64,000 nucleotides of DNA, from contig JAJRYE010000046.1 of NCBI GenBank assembly GCA_024275895.1, positions 1 to 64,000 of the forward strand. Direction: 5' to 3'. A model generated the notes under the pieces. The model had not been told where the DNA came from. It searched no databases and worked only from the letters and a program-made list of their open reading frames with translations. The stretch comes from Alphaproteobacteria bacterium (GTDB lineage: Bacteria; Pseudomonadota; Alphaproteobacteria; Rhizobiales; BM303). The position numbers and the translations under genes are program-made. Below are positions 24,712 to 32,882 of the stretch, piece by piece; positions within the stretch are counted from its first letter, which is position 1; the number at the start of each line of letters is the position of its first letter.

Positions 24712-26532
24712 GTGCCATGTTCTTGCGATGGGCATGATGCTATGGTGATTCGGATTAAATCATCAAGGAAGCGGGCGAAAAACGCATATATGGCCGGGCA
24801 AAGACGACATATGCTGGCACTGGCGGCCAATGCCGGGCTGGAGGCGCTGGGGGCGCGGCTGCGCTTTGCGCCGCTCCTGCGCGGACCGCTGGAGCCGCGC
24901 CCGCCTGACGGGCTGTGCCTGGTCCCGCATGATCTGCGTACCGGCGACCCGACAATCGCTTCTGATCTTTACCGCGGCGCGTTTTCCCTCGGCGGCGTGC
25001 GGGTGGATACCGACGCCCATTCCCCCTTTGTCATCAAGCCGCCCAATTCGTTCTGGCGCGATGAATTGCTCGGCTTTTCATGGCTGCGCCATTTGCGCGC
25101 CGCCGATAATGACATCTCGCGTCTGCATGCCAGATCGCTCATTCTCGACTGGATCAATCTGCACCACAAAAACCGGACCGTATCGGGGGATACAGCCGTC
25201 CTTGCCCGCAGGATCATCTCCTGGATCAGCCATGCGCCGCTGTTTCTTGATGACGCGGAGCCTGATTTTTATCACAAGGTGATGAAAAGCTTCGGCCAAC
25301 AAATCCGCATTCTCAACCGTGAAGCAGGATCGGCGCCCGAAGGCCAGCCGCGTCTCATTGCCGCCGCCGCGCTTTGTTTTTCCGCCCTTTGTCTGAACGG
25401 GCAGGAAAAGCTGCTGGACCGGGCTGTGCGGCAACTGGAGAAACAGCTTGATGGCCAGATTTTACCTGATGGCGGCCATATCAACCGTCATCCGGCTATC
25501 GGCATGGAACTGCTGCTGGATCTGCTGCCGCTGCGGCAGACATTTACGGGCCGCGACATGACCCCGCCGCAGCTCCTGCTCGGCGCCATCGACAAGATGA
25601 TGCCCATGGTGCGGTTTTTTCGCCACGGCAACGGTAATTTTGCCCTCTTCAACGGCATGGGCTATACAAATCCGGGCAACACCGCCGCCGTTCTGGCGCT
25701 TGATGATACGCAGGGAAAGCCCATTCTCAACGCCCAGCATTCCGGCTATCAACGCATAGAAGCGGGCAAAACCCTGCTGCTGATGGACGCCGGCGCCCCG
25801 CCGCCCGCCGGCGTTTCACAAAATGCTCACGCCGGTTGTCTCTCGTTTGAGTTGTCCTCGGCGCAACACCAGATTGTCACCAATTGCGGCGCGCCCTTTG
25901 CGCTTGGCGCCCGCTGGCGCGAGGCTTCGCGTTCCACCGCCGCCCACTCGACCTGCACGATTGAAGGCAAATCCTCATGTGAGTTTCTTTCCGGCAGACT
26001 GGCGAAACTGACCGGCCAGATTATAACCGCAGGCCCGGCCAATATACGCGTCAACCGCGACGAGGCCGGATCGGAAACCGTTATCGAGGCCTCCCATGAC
26101 GGCTATCTCAAAGCCTTTGGCACCGTCCATGTGCGCCGCCTAAAACTCAGCGCCGCCGGCGGGCTGCTGAGCGGCGAGGACCGTCTCACCCATGCCTCAA
26201 GCCGCCATCCCGTCAAGGCCACGCGCACGCTGAACGCGGTGCTGCGCTTTCATCTGCACCCCGGCGTTACCGCCTCGGTATCTGAAGACAAAAAAACAAT
26301 ATTGCTCATCCTGCCCAATCAGGAAGGATGGCGTTTTAGTGCCCCCGGACACAGTCCCGGACTTGAAGAAAGCATCTTTCTGGCCTCAATAAAAGGACCC
26401 CGCCCGGCAACCCAGATTATCCTTCCCGTCAAATGGTCAAACGAAATCGTCATCCGCTGGAGTTTCAGACGCACCAGCGCCGGCGCATCAAGTCTGATGC
26501 AGGTGCCACCACGGCAAACCGGGGGGGAATAG
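24712..26532 (+). CDS. Heparinase II/III-like protein
   Basis: A ~600-residue protein: an N-terminal alpha-helical (alpha/alpha toroid-like) region and a C-terminal beta-sandwich resembling the heparinase II/III domain (MGYTNPGNTAAVLALDDTQGKPILNAQHSGYQRIEAGKTLLLMDAG). There is no clear signal peptide. Members flank rsmB in many alphaproteobacteria, and true polysaccharide-lyase activity for this subfamily is unproven. Start is uncertain: 24712, 24742 (ATGGTGATT) and 24790 are possible and none has a clear ribosome site. Confidence 0.82.
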   Translation: MPCSCDGHDAMVIRIKSSRKRAKNAYMAGQRRHMLALAANAGLEALGARLRFAPLLRGPLEPRPPDGLCLVPHDLRTGDPTIASDLYRGAFSLGGVRVDTDAHSPFVIKPPNSFWRDELLGFSWLRHLRAADNDISRLHARSLILDWINLHHKNRTVSGDTAVLARRIISWISHAPLFLDDAEPDFYHKVMKSFGQQIRILNREAGSAPEGQPRLIAAAALCFSALCLNGQEKLLDRAVRQLEKQLDGQILPDGGHINRHPAIGMELLLDLLPLRQTFTGRDMTPPQLLLGAIDKMMPMVRFFRHGNGNFALFNGMGYTNPGNTAAVLALDDTQGKPILNAQHSGYQRIEAGKTLLLMDAGAPPPAGVSQNAHAGCLSFELSSAQHQIVTNCGAPFALGARWREASRSTAAHSTCTIEGKSSCEFLSGRLAKLTGQIITAGPANIRVNRDEAGSETVIEASHDGYLKAFGTVHVRRLKLSAAGGLLSGEDRLTHASSRHPVKATRTLNAVLRFHLHPGVTASVSEDKKTILLILPNQEGWRFSAPGHSPGLEESIFLASIKGPRPATQIILPVKWSNEIVIRWSFRRTSAGASSLMQVPPRQTGGE

Positions 26533-26632
26533 TTTGTGAAATTCACGGCTTGTGAGATGATCTGACTTGCATTTTGGTCTCACTAAGCCACCTATAGGCG
26601 TAAGGGCGCATTTATATCCGAGGAGGAATCCC

Positions 26633-27562
26633 ATGGAATCGGGAATTTTTGTTCTAGTTATTCTGGTCGTAGCCATCCTGCTGATCCTGATGGGTGTAAA
26701 GACCGTGTCGCAAGGTTACAATTACACAATTGAGCGTTTTGGCAAATATACCCGCACCTTGTCGCCGGGGTTGAACATTATCATTCCCTTCCTTGACAGG
26801 GTGGGATCGAAACTCAACATGATGGAGCGGGTCATGGAGGTACCGAGCCAGGAGGTGATCACGCGCGACAATGCCATGGTCACCGTGGACGGGGTGGCGT
26901 TTTTCCAGGTTCTGGATGCCGCAAAGGCAACCTATGAGGTCAATCAGCTTGATATCGCCCTGCTCAATCTGACCATGACTAATATCCGGACCGTGATGGG
27001 CTCCATGGATCTGGACCAGTTGCTCTCCCAGCGCGACGAGATCAATGTGAAGCTTCTCAATGTCGTGGACGCCGCGGTTCATCCCTGGGGCGTGAAAATC
27101 ACCCGGATTGAAATCAAGGATATTGCCCCGCCGCGCGATCTTGTGGACGCCATGGCGCGCCAGATGAAGGCCGAGCGCGAAAAGCGCGCCAATATTCTGG
27201 AAGCGGAAGGTTTCCGTCAGGCGGAAATTCTTAAAGCCGAGGGCGTAAAGCAGGCGAAAATTCTTGCCGCCGAGGCGCGCGAACGCGAGGCCCAGGCCGA
27301 AGCCAACGCCACCCAGATGGTCTCCGAGGCCATTTCCAAGGGCAATGTGCAGGCGATCAACTATTTCGTCGCAGAAAAATATATGAACGTGCTCAGCGAA
27401 CTGGCCGCCTCGTCCAACCAGAAAGTGCTGATGCTCCCCGTCGAGGCCTCATCGGTAATCGGCGCCATAGCCGGGATCGGCGATATCGCCAGAGAAGCCT
27501 TCGGCAAGGATGACAAAGGCGGCGCGAAAAGCAAAAGGGGCGCCGTACCGACAACCCGGTAA
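26633..27562 (+). CDS. qmcA: SPFH/band-7 (stomatin-like) protein
   Basis: Start at ATG 26633 (309 aa) because GAGGAGG lies 6-7 bp upstream; the longer ORF start lacks support. One N-terminal membrane helix (GIFVLVILVVAILLILMG) is followed by the SPFH domain (GYNYTIERFGKYTRTLSPGLN; PSQEVITRDN; WGVKITRIEIKDI) and a long coiled-coil region rich in Ala/Glu (~190-250). Such proteins form membrane scaffolds and pair with NfeD partners, and the next gene is an NfeD. Confidence 0.93.
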   Translation: MESGIFVLVILVVAILLILMGVKTVSQGYNYTIERFGKYTRTLSPGLNIIIPFLDRVGSKLNMMERVMEVPSQEVITRDNAMVTVDGVAFFQVLDAAKATYEVNQLDIALLNLTMTNIRTVMGSMDLDQLLSQRDEINVKLLNVVDAAVHPWGVKITRIEIKDIAPPRDLVDAMARQMKAEREKRANILEAEGFRQAEILKAEGVKQAKILAAEAREREAQAEANATQMVSEAISKGNVQAINYFVAEKYMNVLSELAASSNQKVLMLPVEASSVIGAIAGIGDIAREAFGKDDKGGAKSKRGAVPTTR

Positions 27563-27585
27563 GCGGGAAAATGATCTGAGGAGAC

Positions 27586-28050
27586 ATGCAAACCATGAAT
27601 GAAGTGATTGACTTTATGGGTCAATGGACCTGGTGGATTGTTGCCGCCGTCATGTTCCTTCTTGAGCTTGCGGTTACAGCTTTCTTTTTTCTCTGGCTTG
27701 GCGTTGCCGCCATTCTAACAGCGATCATCGACATGTTTGTCGATCTTGGCTGGCAGAGCGAATTGGCGATCTTTGCGGCGTTTTCGGTAATCTCACTTGT
27801 CGCATCGCGCTATATCGCCGCGCGCCGCCAGCCCGCATCGGACCGCCCCATGCTCAACCGGCGCGGCGAGGCCCTGATCGGACGCGAGTTTACGCTTGAA
27901 AAACCGATAAAGAATGGCCGCGGCTGGGTCCGCGTCGCCGACAGCATCTGGCAGGCCGAAGGCCCCGACCTTGACGCCGGCACCCGAATCCGGGTGGCAA
28001 AGGTCAGGGGCACCGTACTGATCGTCGAACGGGCCGGGCAAAATGCCTGA
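27586..28050 (+). CDS. NfeD family membrane protein
   Basis: A 154-residue short-form NfeD. Two or three N-terminal membrane helices (WIVAAVMFLLELAVTAFFFLWLGVAAILTAII; ELAIFAAFSVISLVA) precede a C-terminal OB-fold (GEALIGREFTLEKPIKNGRGWVRVADSIWQAEG). It follows the SPFH gene by 23 bp, the conserved SPFH-NfeD operon. ATG 27586 and ATG 27595 are both possible; the second gives better spacing from GAGGAG. Confidence 0.92.
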   Translation: MQTMNEVIDFMGQWTWWIVAAVMFLLELAVTAFFFLWLGVAAILTAIIDMFVDLGWQSELAIFAAFSVISLVASRYIAARRQPASDRPMLNRRGEALIGREFTLEKPIKNGRGWVRVADSIWQAEGPDLDAGTRIRVAKVRGTVLIVERAGQNA

Positions 28051-28079
28051 ACCTGAAAGACCACCCCGGAAAAGAGAGC

Positions 28080-28931
28080 TTAAAACTTGTAATCGGCAGG
28101 TAGCGGCGGTGCTTCCTTGAGGAGCAGTATCGAGACGCGCCGGTTCGCCGCCAGAAACGGATCATTGGGAAACAGCGGACCCGTGTCCGCTTTGCCGGTG
28201 ACAGAGTGGAACCGGTCCCGCGAAACACCGTTTTCACTTAAAATCCGCCGTACTTCATTGGCCCGGTCGGCGGAAAGATTCCACAAGGAATAACCGTTTC
28301 GCGAATACACCCGCACCGCGTCGGTATGACCGGTAATCTTGATCTTGTTCGGCAGTTTTTGCAAGATTGGGGCGATTTTGGCGAGCAGGCGTTTGGTGCG
28401 GTTCATGGGCTGTTTTGAACCTGGCTTGAACATCGAGCGCCCGTCCTGATCGACAATCTGGATATTGAGCCCCTCAGGCGTTTCCTCGACAATGATATTA
28501 CTGGAAATCTCGGCAATTTCCGGCATTTCCTGCCAGGCCTGACGCAGGGATTGCGCCGCTTGCGCAAACTGGCGCGGCTTTTCGACATCGGTGCGCTCGA
28601 TATCATGGGTATTGGCTTCAGGCCCCTGCTTGGAACGCTCATCATGCCGTTTCTCGGCAAAATCGGTATCGTTCTTGCGCACGATGGCGGAAACATTCTT
28701 GACGAAATCACGCACCGGCGCACCGTTCATTTCAATATAGCCGGCCTTTTTGGCTTCCACCTTGACGCCAAAGGCATCGCGCATGGACCCGGCCACAATC
28801 TGCAGTTTTTGCTTGTCCTGAATTGAGAACGAAATAATCAGGACGAAGAAGACCACCAGCAGCGACATCAGATCGGCAAACAGAACGATCCAGTCCGGCG
28901 CACCTGCAACAACTTTTTTAGCCTTGGCCAT
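28080..28931 (-). CDS. motB: Flagellar stator protein MotB (PomB-like)
   Basis: A 283-residue stator subunit. The single TM has the ion-binding Asp20 (PDWIVLFADLMSLLVVFFV), followed by a plug-like segment (LQIVAGSMRDAFGV) very close to sodium-type PomB. The C-terminal OmpA-like peptidoglycan-binding domain (ITGHTDAVRVYSRNGYSLWN ... NRRVSILL) is complete. It anchors the stator to the wall. The motA gene lies 30 bp upstream on the same strand. No other flagellar genes are in view. Confidence 0.92.
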   Translation of the reverse strand: MAKAKKVVAGAPDWIVLFADLMSLLVVFFVLIISFSIQDKQKLQIVAGSMRDAFGVKVEAKKAGYIEMNGAPVRDFVKNVSAIVRKNDTDFAEKRHDERSKQGPEANTHDIERTDVEKPRQFAQAAQSLRQAWQEMPEIAEISSNIIVEETPEGLNIQIVDQDGRSMFKPGSKQPMNRTKRLLAKIAPILQKLPNKIKITGHTDAVRVYSRNGYSLWNLSADRANEVRRILSENGVSRDRFHSVTGKADTGPLFPNDPFLAANRRVSILLLKEAPPLPADYKF

Positions 28932-28961
28932 ATCGCTTCCCTGCTCCCAGATTCAGGCTGT

Positions 28962-29729
28962 TCAGGCCGCTTCCGCCAGTTCGGCGCGTTGCTTCTCAGG
29001 CAGATAGGCCACCAGCATTTCCTTGATCATATCCGGGCTCTTATTGGCCCTGATCTGCATGATGCCGTCGATGGCAAGGGTCAGATTGATCTCTTCGGTA
29101 TTGGATTTCATATCCAGCTTGTCGGCAATCGGCAGACAGATCATATTGGCAATGATGGCGCCGTAAAGCGTCGTCAGCAGCGCCACCGCCATGGAGGGCC
29201 CGATCGAGGAGGGATCATCCATGGTGCTGAGCATCTGCACCAGACCGATCAGGGTCCCGATCATGCCAAAGGCCGGAGCCGCATCCCCCATGGCCTTGAA
29301 AATCAGTTTGCCCTCTTCCAGACGCTCCTGCATCAGATCGCGTTCGCGCTCAAGCGATTCCAGAATAAAGCTCTCCTCATACCCGTCCGCGATATACTGG
29401 GTCCCCTTGGCGAGAAAATCATCCTCAATCTCGACATTTTCCAGCCCCAGAGGTCCGTTCTTACGGATAATGCCGGCCAGATTGGTGATCTCATCGATCA
29501 TGCCGAGCGGGCTGGTTTTTTTCTGGGTAAAGGCCACTTTGGCGCCGGTCATGAGCGCCGTCAGGATGCCGCTGAGCGGAAAGCGCAACACCGTGGCCGC
29601 GATGGTGCCGCCAATCACAATCATGACCGAGGGCACATTGACAAAGGTGAGAAAATCACCCCCGATAAAAATTGCCCCGGCGACAACAATTGAACCCAAT
29701 ATAATACCGATGATTGTGGCAAGATCCAT
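28962..29729 (-). CDS. motA: Flagellar stator protein MotA (PomA-like)
   Basis: A 255-residue MotA/PomA family protein starting MDLATIIGIILGSIVVAGAIF, similar to the PomA N-terminus. It has four predicted TM segments, with the cytoplasmic loop between TM2 and TM3 carrying charged torque residues (ESLERERDLMQERLEEG) and TM3/TM4 (FGMIGTLIGLVQML; AVALLTTLYGAIIANMI). It forms the stator channel with MotB. The resemblance to PomA rather than E. coli MotA (295 aa) suggests Na+ coupling, which is an inference. Confidence 0.92.
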   Translation of the reverse strand: MDLATIIGIILGSIVVAGAIFIGGDFLTFVNVPSVMIVIGGTIAATVLRFPLSGILTALMTGAKVAFTQKKTSPLGMIDEITNLAGIIRKNGPLGLENVEIEDDFLAKGTQYIADGYEESFILESLERERDLMQERLEEGKLIFKAMGDAAPAFGMIGTLIGLVQMLSTMDDPSSIGPSMAVALLTTLYGAIIANMICLPIADKLDMKSNTEEINLTLAIDGIMQIRANKSPDMIKEMLVAYLPEKQRAELAEAA

Positions 29730-30224
29730 GACTACCCCGAAGACGCCGCGCGCCCTTCCTGATTTTCTTTGTTTTTCCAGACCCGGCTGCCGGTCAGCTT
29801 TATGAAAATGCCCAAGATGGTCCGATTACAGGCAGGTCCGGTTTGTATCGGTTGAGATAATATGGAGCTTTTCCTAAATATTCACTAATTTTTATTTTCC
29901 TAATATTCTATAAACACTTTGGCAGACAACAGGTAATGCGCTTGTGTAGTTTGGTTAATAAAATATATATAAAAATACTATCAGTATATCATGAAGATTA
30001 GTGGATTGTTTCGCCGGAATAAACGGTTTTTCCCGGATGTTTTTTTTGATATATGGAGCCGATGATCAACAAAAATTCATCACCGGAAGTGTTGACATTC
30101 GCTTCAGATTGAATTTGTTTCACTCTTGGGTGAAAAAAACAATGGGTAAACGAATCAGCAACAACTGCGTGCCAGATTACTCAGCGGATTTGAAACGCAA
30201 AAAGCGCGATTCCAGGAGGAAAAA
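29730..30224. other. Gene-less AT-rich spacer (495 bp)
   Basis: Lies between the divergent motA and L,D-transpeptidase genes. The centre (29860-30000) is markedly AT-rich and probably holds both promoters. TTGACA at 30093 is a possible -35 for the transpeptidase gene, but no good -10 follows. A 75-codon ORF (30001-30228) whose stop overlaps the transpeptidase GTG looks non-coding to me: its last codons are simply the ribosome site. Confidence 0.55.
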
Positions 30225-30869
30225 GTGAAACAATTCAGTGCAGTGCTGTTGGGCAGCGTATTTATTGTAACGGGCTTTGCAATTGCAGCCGAAGCCGAAG
30301 CGGCGCAGGCAAAGAAAAACTGGGCCACATGGGCTGTCGGCGCAAATGCCAACAAACTCAGGCAAAAACCCAAAAACTCCACCCGCGTCGGCTATTATTC
30401 CAATGGCCGGCTATTTGGCAAATGGGTCAAGACTTCGGATAAAAAACTGGTCAGGAACACGACCGGTAAAAAACCCGGCTCCATTATCATTGATACCAAG
30501 AAACGCCGCCTGACCTATACGCTGGCCGGCGGCAAAGCCCTTTCATACGGCATCGGCGTCGGCCGCCCGGGATTCCAGTGGGCCGGCTACCACAAGGTTT
30601 CGATGAAAAAGGAATGGCCCAGTTGGACGCCGCCGGCATCGATGCTCAAGCGCCAGCCCGATTTACCGCGCTTCATGCCCGGTGGCCCCAAAAACCCGCT
30701 TGGCGCAAGAGCCCTGTATCTGGGCAGCAGCATCTACCGCATTCACGGCACCAACAACCACGCATCGATCGGCAAGGCGGTATCCAGCGGCTGCATCCGG
30801 ATGCATAACAATGACGTGAAAGACCTCTACAAAAAAGTCAAGCTTGGTACGCCGGTTTACGTTTTTTAA
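30225..30869 (+). CDS. L,D-transpeptidase (YkuD domain)
   Basis: A 214-residue exported enzyme; GTG start with AGGAGG upstream. A signal peptide (AVLLGSVFIVTGFAIAAEAEAAQA) precedes a YkuD domain: IIIDTKKRRLTY at its start, HGTNNHASIGKAVSSGCIRM with catalytic Cys190 and the active-site His. Such enzymes form 3-3 cross-links in peptidoglycan or attach proteins to it. It is monocistronic and ends at a strong terminator. Confidence 0.94.
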   Translation: MKQFSAVLLGSVFIVTGFAIAAEAEAAQAKKNWATWAVGANANKLRQKPKNSTRVGYYSNGRLFGKWVKTSDKKLVRNTTGKKPGSIIIDTKKRRLTYTLAGGKALSYGIGVGRPGFQWAGYHKVSMKKEWPSWTPPASMLKRQPDLPRFMPGGPKNPLGARALYLGSSIYRIHGTNNHASIGKAVSSGCIRMHNNDVKDLYKKVKLGTPVYVF

Positions 30870-30895
30870 CCCCTGGAAGAACAAAAGGTTGCAAA

Positions 30896-30930
30896 AGCAG
30901 GTTCCGGGCGGCCGGAGCCTGCTTTTTATT
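30896..30930 (+). terminator. Strong rho-independent terminator, possibly bidirectional
   Basis: AGCAGGTTCCGG and CCGGAGCCTGCT form a 12-bp stem (one G-U pair) with a GCGG loop, followed by TTTTATTT on the plus strand. Read on the minus strand it is followed by TTTT, so it may also end the znuA transcript, whose stop codon lies inside the element. Confidence 0.8.
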
Positions 30931-31804
30931 TGCCCTCCAGACAACCGGCCAGATTGCGGGCAAGCCGCCGCATCATTTCAAAATAGTGATCCGGTCCGGG
31001 TTTCAAGCCGCTCCCCAGCGGATCGAGAATGCCGCTCTTCAGTCCTGTTTCCCTGATGATGGCCCGCATTTGCGCCGGAACAAACCCCGGTTCGGTAAAT
31101 ATGCATTCAATATTTTCCGTCGCAATTCTCCGCCGCAGTTTAACAATACGCCCGGCGCCGGGAAGGCGGTCCGGCACGGTTCGGAAAAACCCGGCGGAGT
31201 GAAGGCCGTAGCGGCGCTCAAAATACCAGTAGGCATCATGAAAGACCAGATACCGCCTGCCTGCAAGCGGCGCCAGCCGGGCCTTGAGTTCCTGATCAAG
31301 CGCCTTGAGACGCCGGATCAGGATTCGGGCATTTTTCCGGTACAAACCGGAATGATCCGCATCAAGCCGCGTAAGGGATGAGCGAATGCGCCCGACCAGA
31401 CAAATTGCGATGACCGGATCCAGCCAGATATGAAGATCTTCGCCGCCGCCCGGCGGGATGCATCCCGCTGCGCCAAGGGCCGTACTGGAAACCCTTTCAG
31501 GCAATGCGCCAATAATTTTACCAAGAGCGCGTTCAAAATCCGCTCCGATCCAGAACACAAGATCAGCCCTTGACAACAGGCGAGCCTTGGACGGGGTCAG
31601 TTGATAACTGTGAGGTGAGACATTTTGTCGCATAATCAGATCCGGTTGACGCGTCCCTGTCATGACCGATGCAACCAGGGAGTGCAGCGGCGCAATGCTC
31701 ACAGCCACGCGCAATTCCGCTGATACCGCTGCTGAAACCCAGAGGGAAAAAACAAGAAAGAAGTTGAAAAGCAGATAGTTACGATATGAGTTGTGCGATT
31801 CCAA
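30926..31804 (-). CDS. znuA: Zinc/manganese ABC transporter substrate-binding protein (ZnuA-like)
   Basis: Cluster A-I metal-binding protein. I choose TTG 31804 (292 aa), which has GGCGGAG upstream and leads directly into a signal peptide (NYLLFNFFLVFSLWVSAAVSA); the ORF-track start adds 44 unlikely residues. Metal-ligand positions are visible: His in SPHSYQLTPS, His in DLHIWLDP, His in VFHDAYWYFERRYGL, and Asp in GILDPLG. The His-rich loop typical of many ZnuA is absent. No permease or ATPase partner is adjacent, so it must work with a system elsewhere. Confidence 0.88.
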   Translation of the reverse strand: MESHNSYRNYLLFNFFLVFSLWVSAAVSAELRVAVSIAPLHSLVASVMTGTRQPDLIMRQNVSPHSYQLTPSKARLLSRADLVFWIGADFERALGKIIGALPERVSSTALGAAGCIPPGGGEDLHIWLDPVIAICLVGRIRSSLTRLDADHSGLYRKNARILIRRLKALDQELKARLAPLAGRRYLVFHDAYWYFERRYGLHSAGFFRTVPDRLPGAGRIVKLRRRIATENIECIFTEPGFVPAQMRAIIRETGLKSGILDPLGSGLKPGPDHYFEMMRRLARNLAGCLEGK

Positions 31805-31951
31805 TGCTCCGCCGCCTTTCTTGTTCCTTGCCCGGCCAGGTACAATATTCGCCCGAATACATCCTTTGAATATGCGACTTAAAACCAAGCGAAAAATTTT
31901 CCCGAACCTGTTATACAAAGACTTGCAGATGAACATACGCGAACGGGCAAC

Positions 31952-31982
31952 TTGACATATTAAAATATGCGAATATGATAAT
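31952..31982 (+). promoter_or_regulatory. Candidate sigma-70 promoter with no CDS downstream
   Basis: A perfect TTGACA (31952-31957) is followed by GATAAT (31977-31982) after 19 bp (TGATAA after 18). Two AT-rich dyads overlap it: CATATT-aa-AATATG and AATAT-gata-ATATT, which may be operators. It points to a plus-strand transcript that would end at the hairpin at 32162-32198. Confidence 0.5.
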
Positions 31983-31988
31983 ATTTAA

Positions 31989-32198
31989 TTATTCAAATAA
32001 GACCTCTAAGATCTTAGTGATTCGCGTTTTCAAATTTGCTTGAGTCGTCTTGAAATCTCAGTTGCAAATTGAGTTTTTAGCGTAGCTGTCCATTGTTTTG
32101 GTTTATTCGAATGCCTCCCGTGACCCTTGGCGCGTTTTACGTACCACAGGGGAACTAACTTAATCCCGCGATGCGTTTGCATTGCGGGATTTTTTTTT
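31989..32198 (+). ncRNA. Candidate small RNA of about 210 nt
   Basis: The region has a promoter-like sequence at its 5' side and a very strong intrinsic terminator at its 3' side, with no plausible ORF or good ribosome site between them. Near the 5' end lies a perfect 12-bp palindrome (CTAAGATCTTAG, 32006-32017). A CCTCCC word (~32115) could act as an anti-Shine-Dalgarno seed. The 3' hairpin is antisense to the last ~12 codons of the ArsR gene. I do not recognise a known RNA family; boundaries are estimates. Confidence 0.45.
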
Positions 32199-32507
32199 GG
32201 GGATGGCGCAGAAAAGCCGGTGCAACTGCCGGATCAGCGCCAGAGCCTCATCGCTTGCGAGCCGGTAATATACCGATTTACCCTCACGCCGGGTTTCCAC
32301 CATGCCGTCTTCGCGCAGCCGGGCCAGTTGCTGCGAGAGCGCCGGCTGGCGCATATTGAGGCTTTTTTCCAATTCACTGACATTGAGCTCGTTTTCCGCC
32401 AGCAGACACAGCACAACCAGCCGGTGCGGATTGGCTATTGCTTTCAAAAAGGCACTGGCTTCCTCGGCGCTGGCCAGCAAATCCTGCAAGCTTGTTTGGT
32501 CATCCAT
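32160..32507 (-). CDS. ArsR-family regulator, BigR/SqrR-like
   Basis: A 115-residue winged-helix repressor: recognition region NMRQPALSQQLARLREDGMVETRREGKSVYYRLAS. It has exactly two cysteines, Cys34 (VVLCLLAE) and Cys100 (LHRLFC), at the positions I associate with persulfide-sensing regulators BigR/SqrR/YgaV, and lacks the CVC metal-binding box of ArsR. This suggests it senses reactive sulfur. The last codons (RNANASRD) are encoded by the hairpin that terminates plus-strand transcription. No sulfide-oxidising gene is adjacent. Confidence 0.9.
   Translation of the reverse strand: MDDQTSLQDLLASAEEASAFLKAIANPHRLVVLCLLAENELNVSELEKSLNMRQPALSQQLARLREDGMVETRREGKSVYYRLASDEALALIRQLHRLFCAIPKKKSRNANASRD
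32162..32198 (+). terminator. Intrinsic terminator on the plus strand inside the ArsR gene 3' end
   Basis: AATCCCGCGATGC and GCATTGCGGGATT pair over 13 bp with one wobble pair and a GTTT loop, followed by an uninterrupted run of T. On the minus strand there is no U-tract, so its polarity is plus. It has no upstream plus-strand protein gene, which is the main evidence for the candidate RNA. Confidence 0.8.
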
Positions 32508-32882
32508 GAGCAGACAATTCTCTTTTACACCCCCTGCACCCGACGCTCACTCTCATTTGCGCCTGACACTCTCACCAGTTTGCCATCGCTTCGCCCGCGT
32601 CCAGACCCGCGGTATGAAGCGCATAGCGACCCGGCCGGCAAACCAACCGGCCCGGCAAGGCCCAATAGAACATGGACCTTCCGCTCATAGCAAGAGGCTT
32701 TGTGGCAAAGCGGCCGGCACCGCACCCCGTAAAGCGCGTTTGCAAGCTGCATCCTTGAGATGATCTGGTTTTGTCCCTATTATCCCCGGACACAGGAGAG
32801 CTTGAAAAAGCCGGTTGAATTTGCCGGGGGTTTTGTTTCAACCCCTTTTTACGATGAACGATAACGAAGAAGGTGAGATTTG
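32508..32882. other. Gene-less spacer (375 bp) between the ArsR and hydrolase genes
   Basis: ORFs on both strands here have no recognisable motifs or good start sites. It must hold the divergent promoters for the ArsR gene (minus) and the hydrolase gene (plus). I see no strong repeat, RNA fold or operator. Confidence 0.5.

Noticed and set aside
30001-30228. 75-codon ORF whose stop overlaps the L,D-transpeptidase start
   Set aside because: No ribosome site of its own, AT-rich non-coding composition, and the C-terminal RRKK is just the transpeptidase ribosome-binding site read as codons.
31921-31980. Zur box for znuA
   Set aside because: AT-rich dyads are present but none matches a Zur consensus I can state with confidence.
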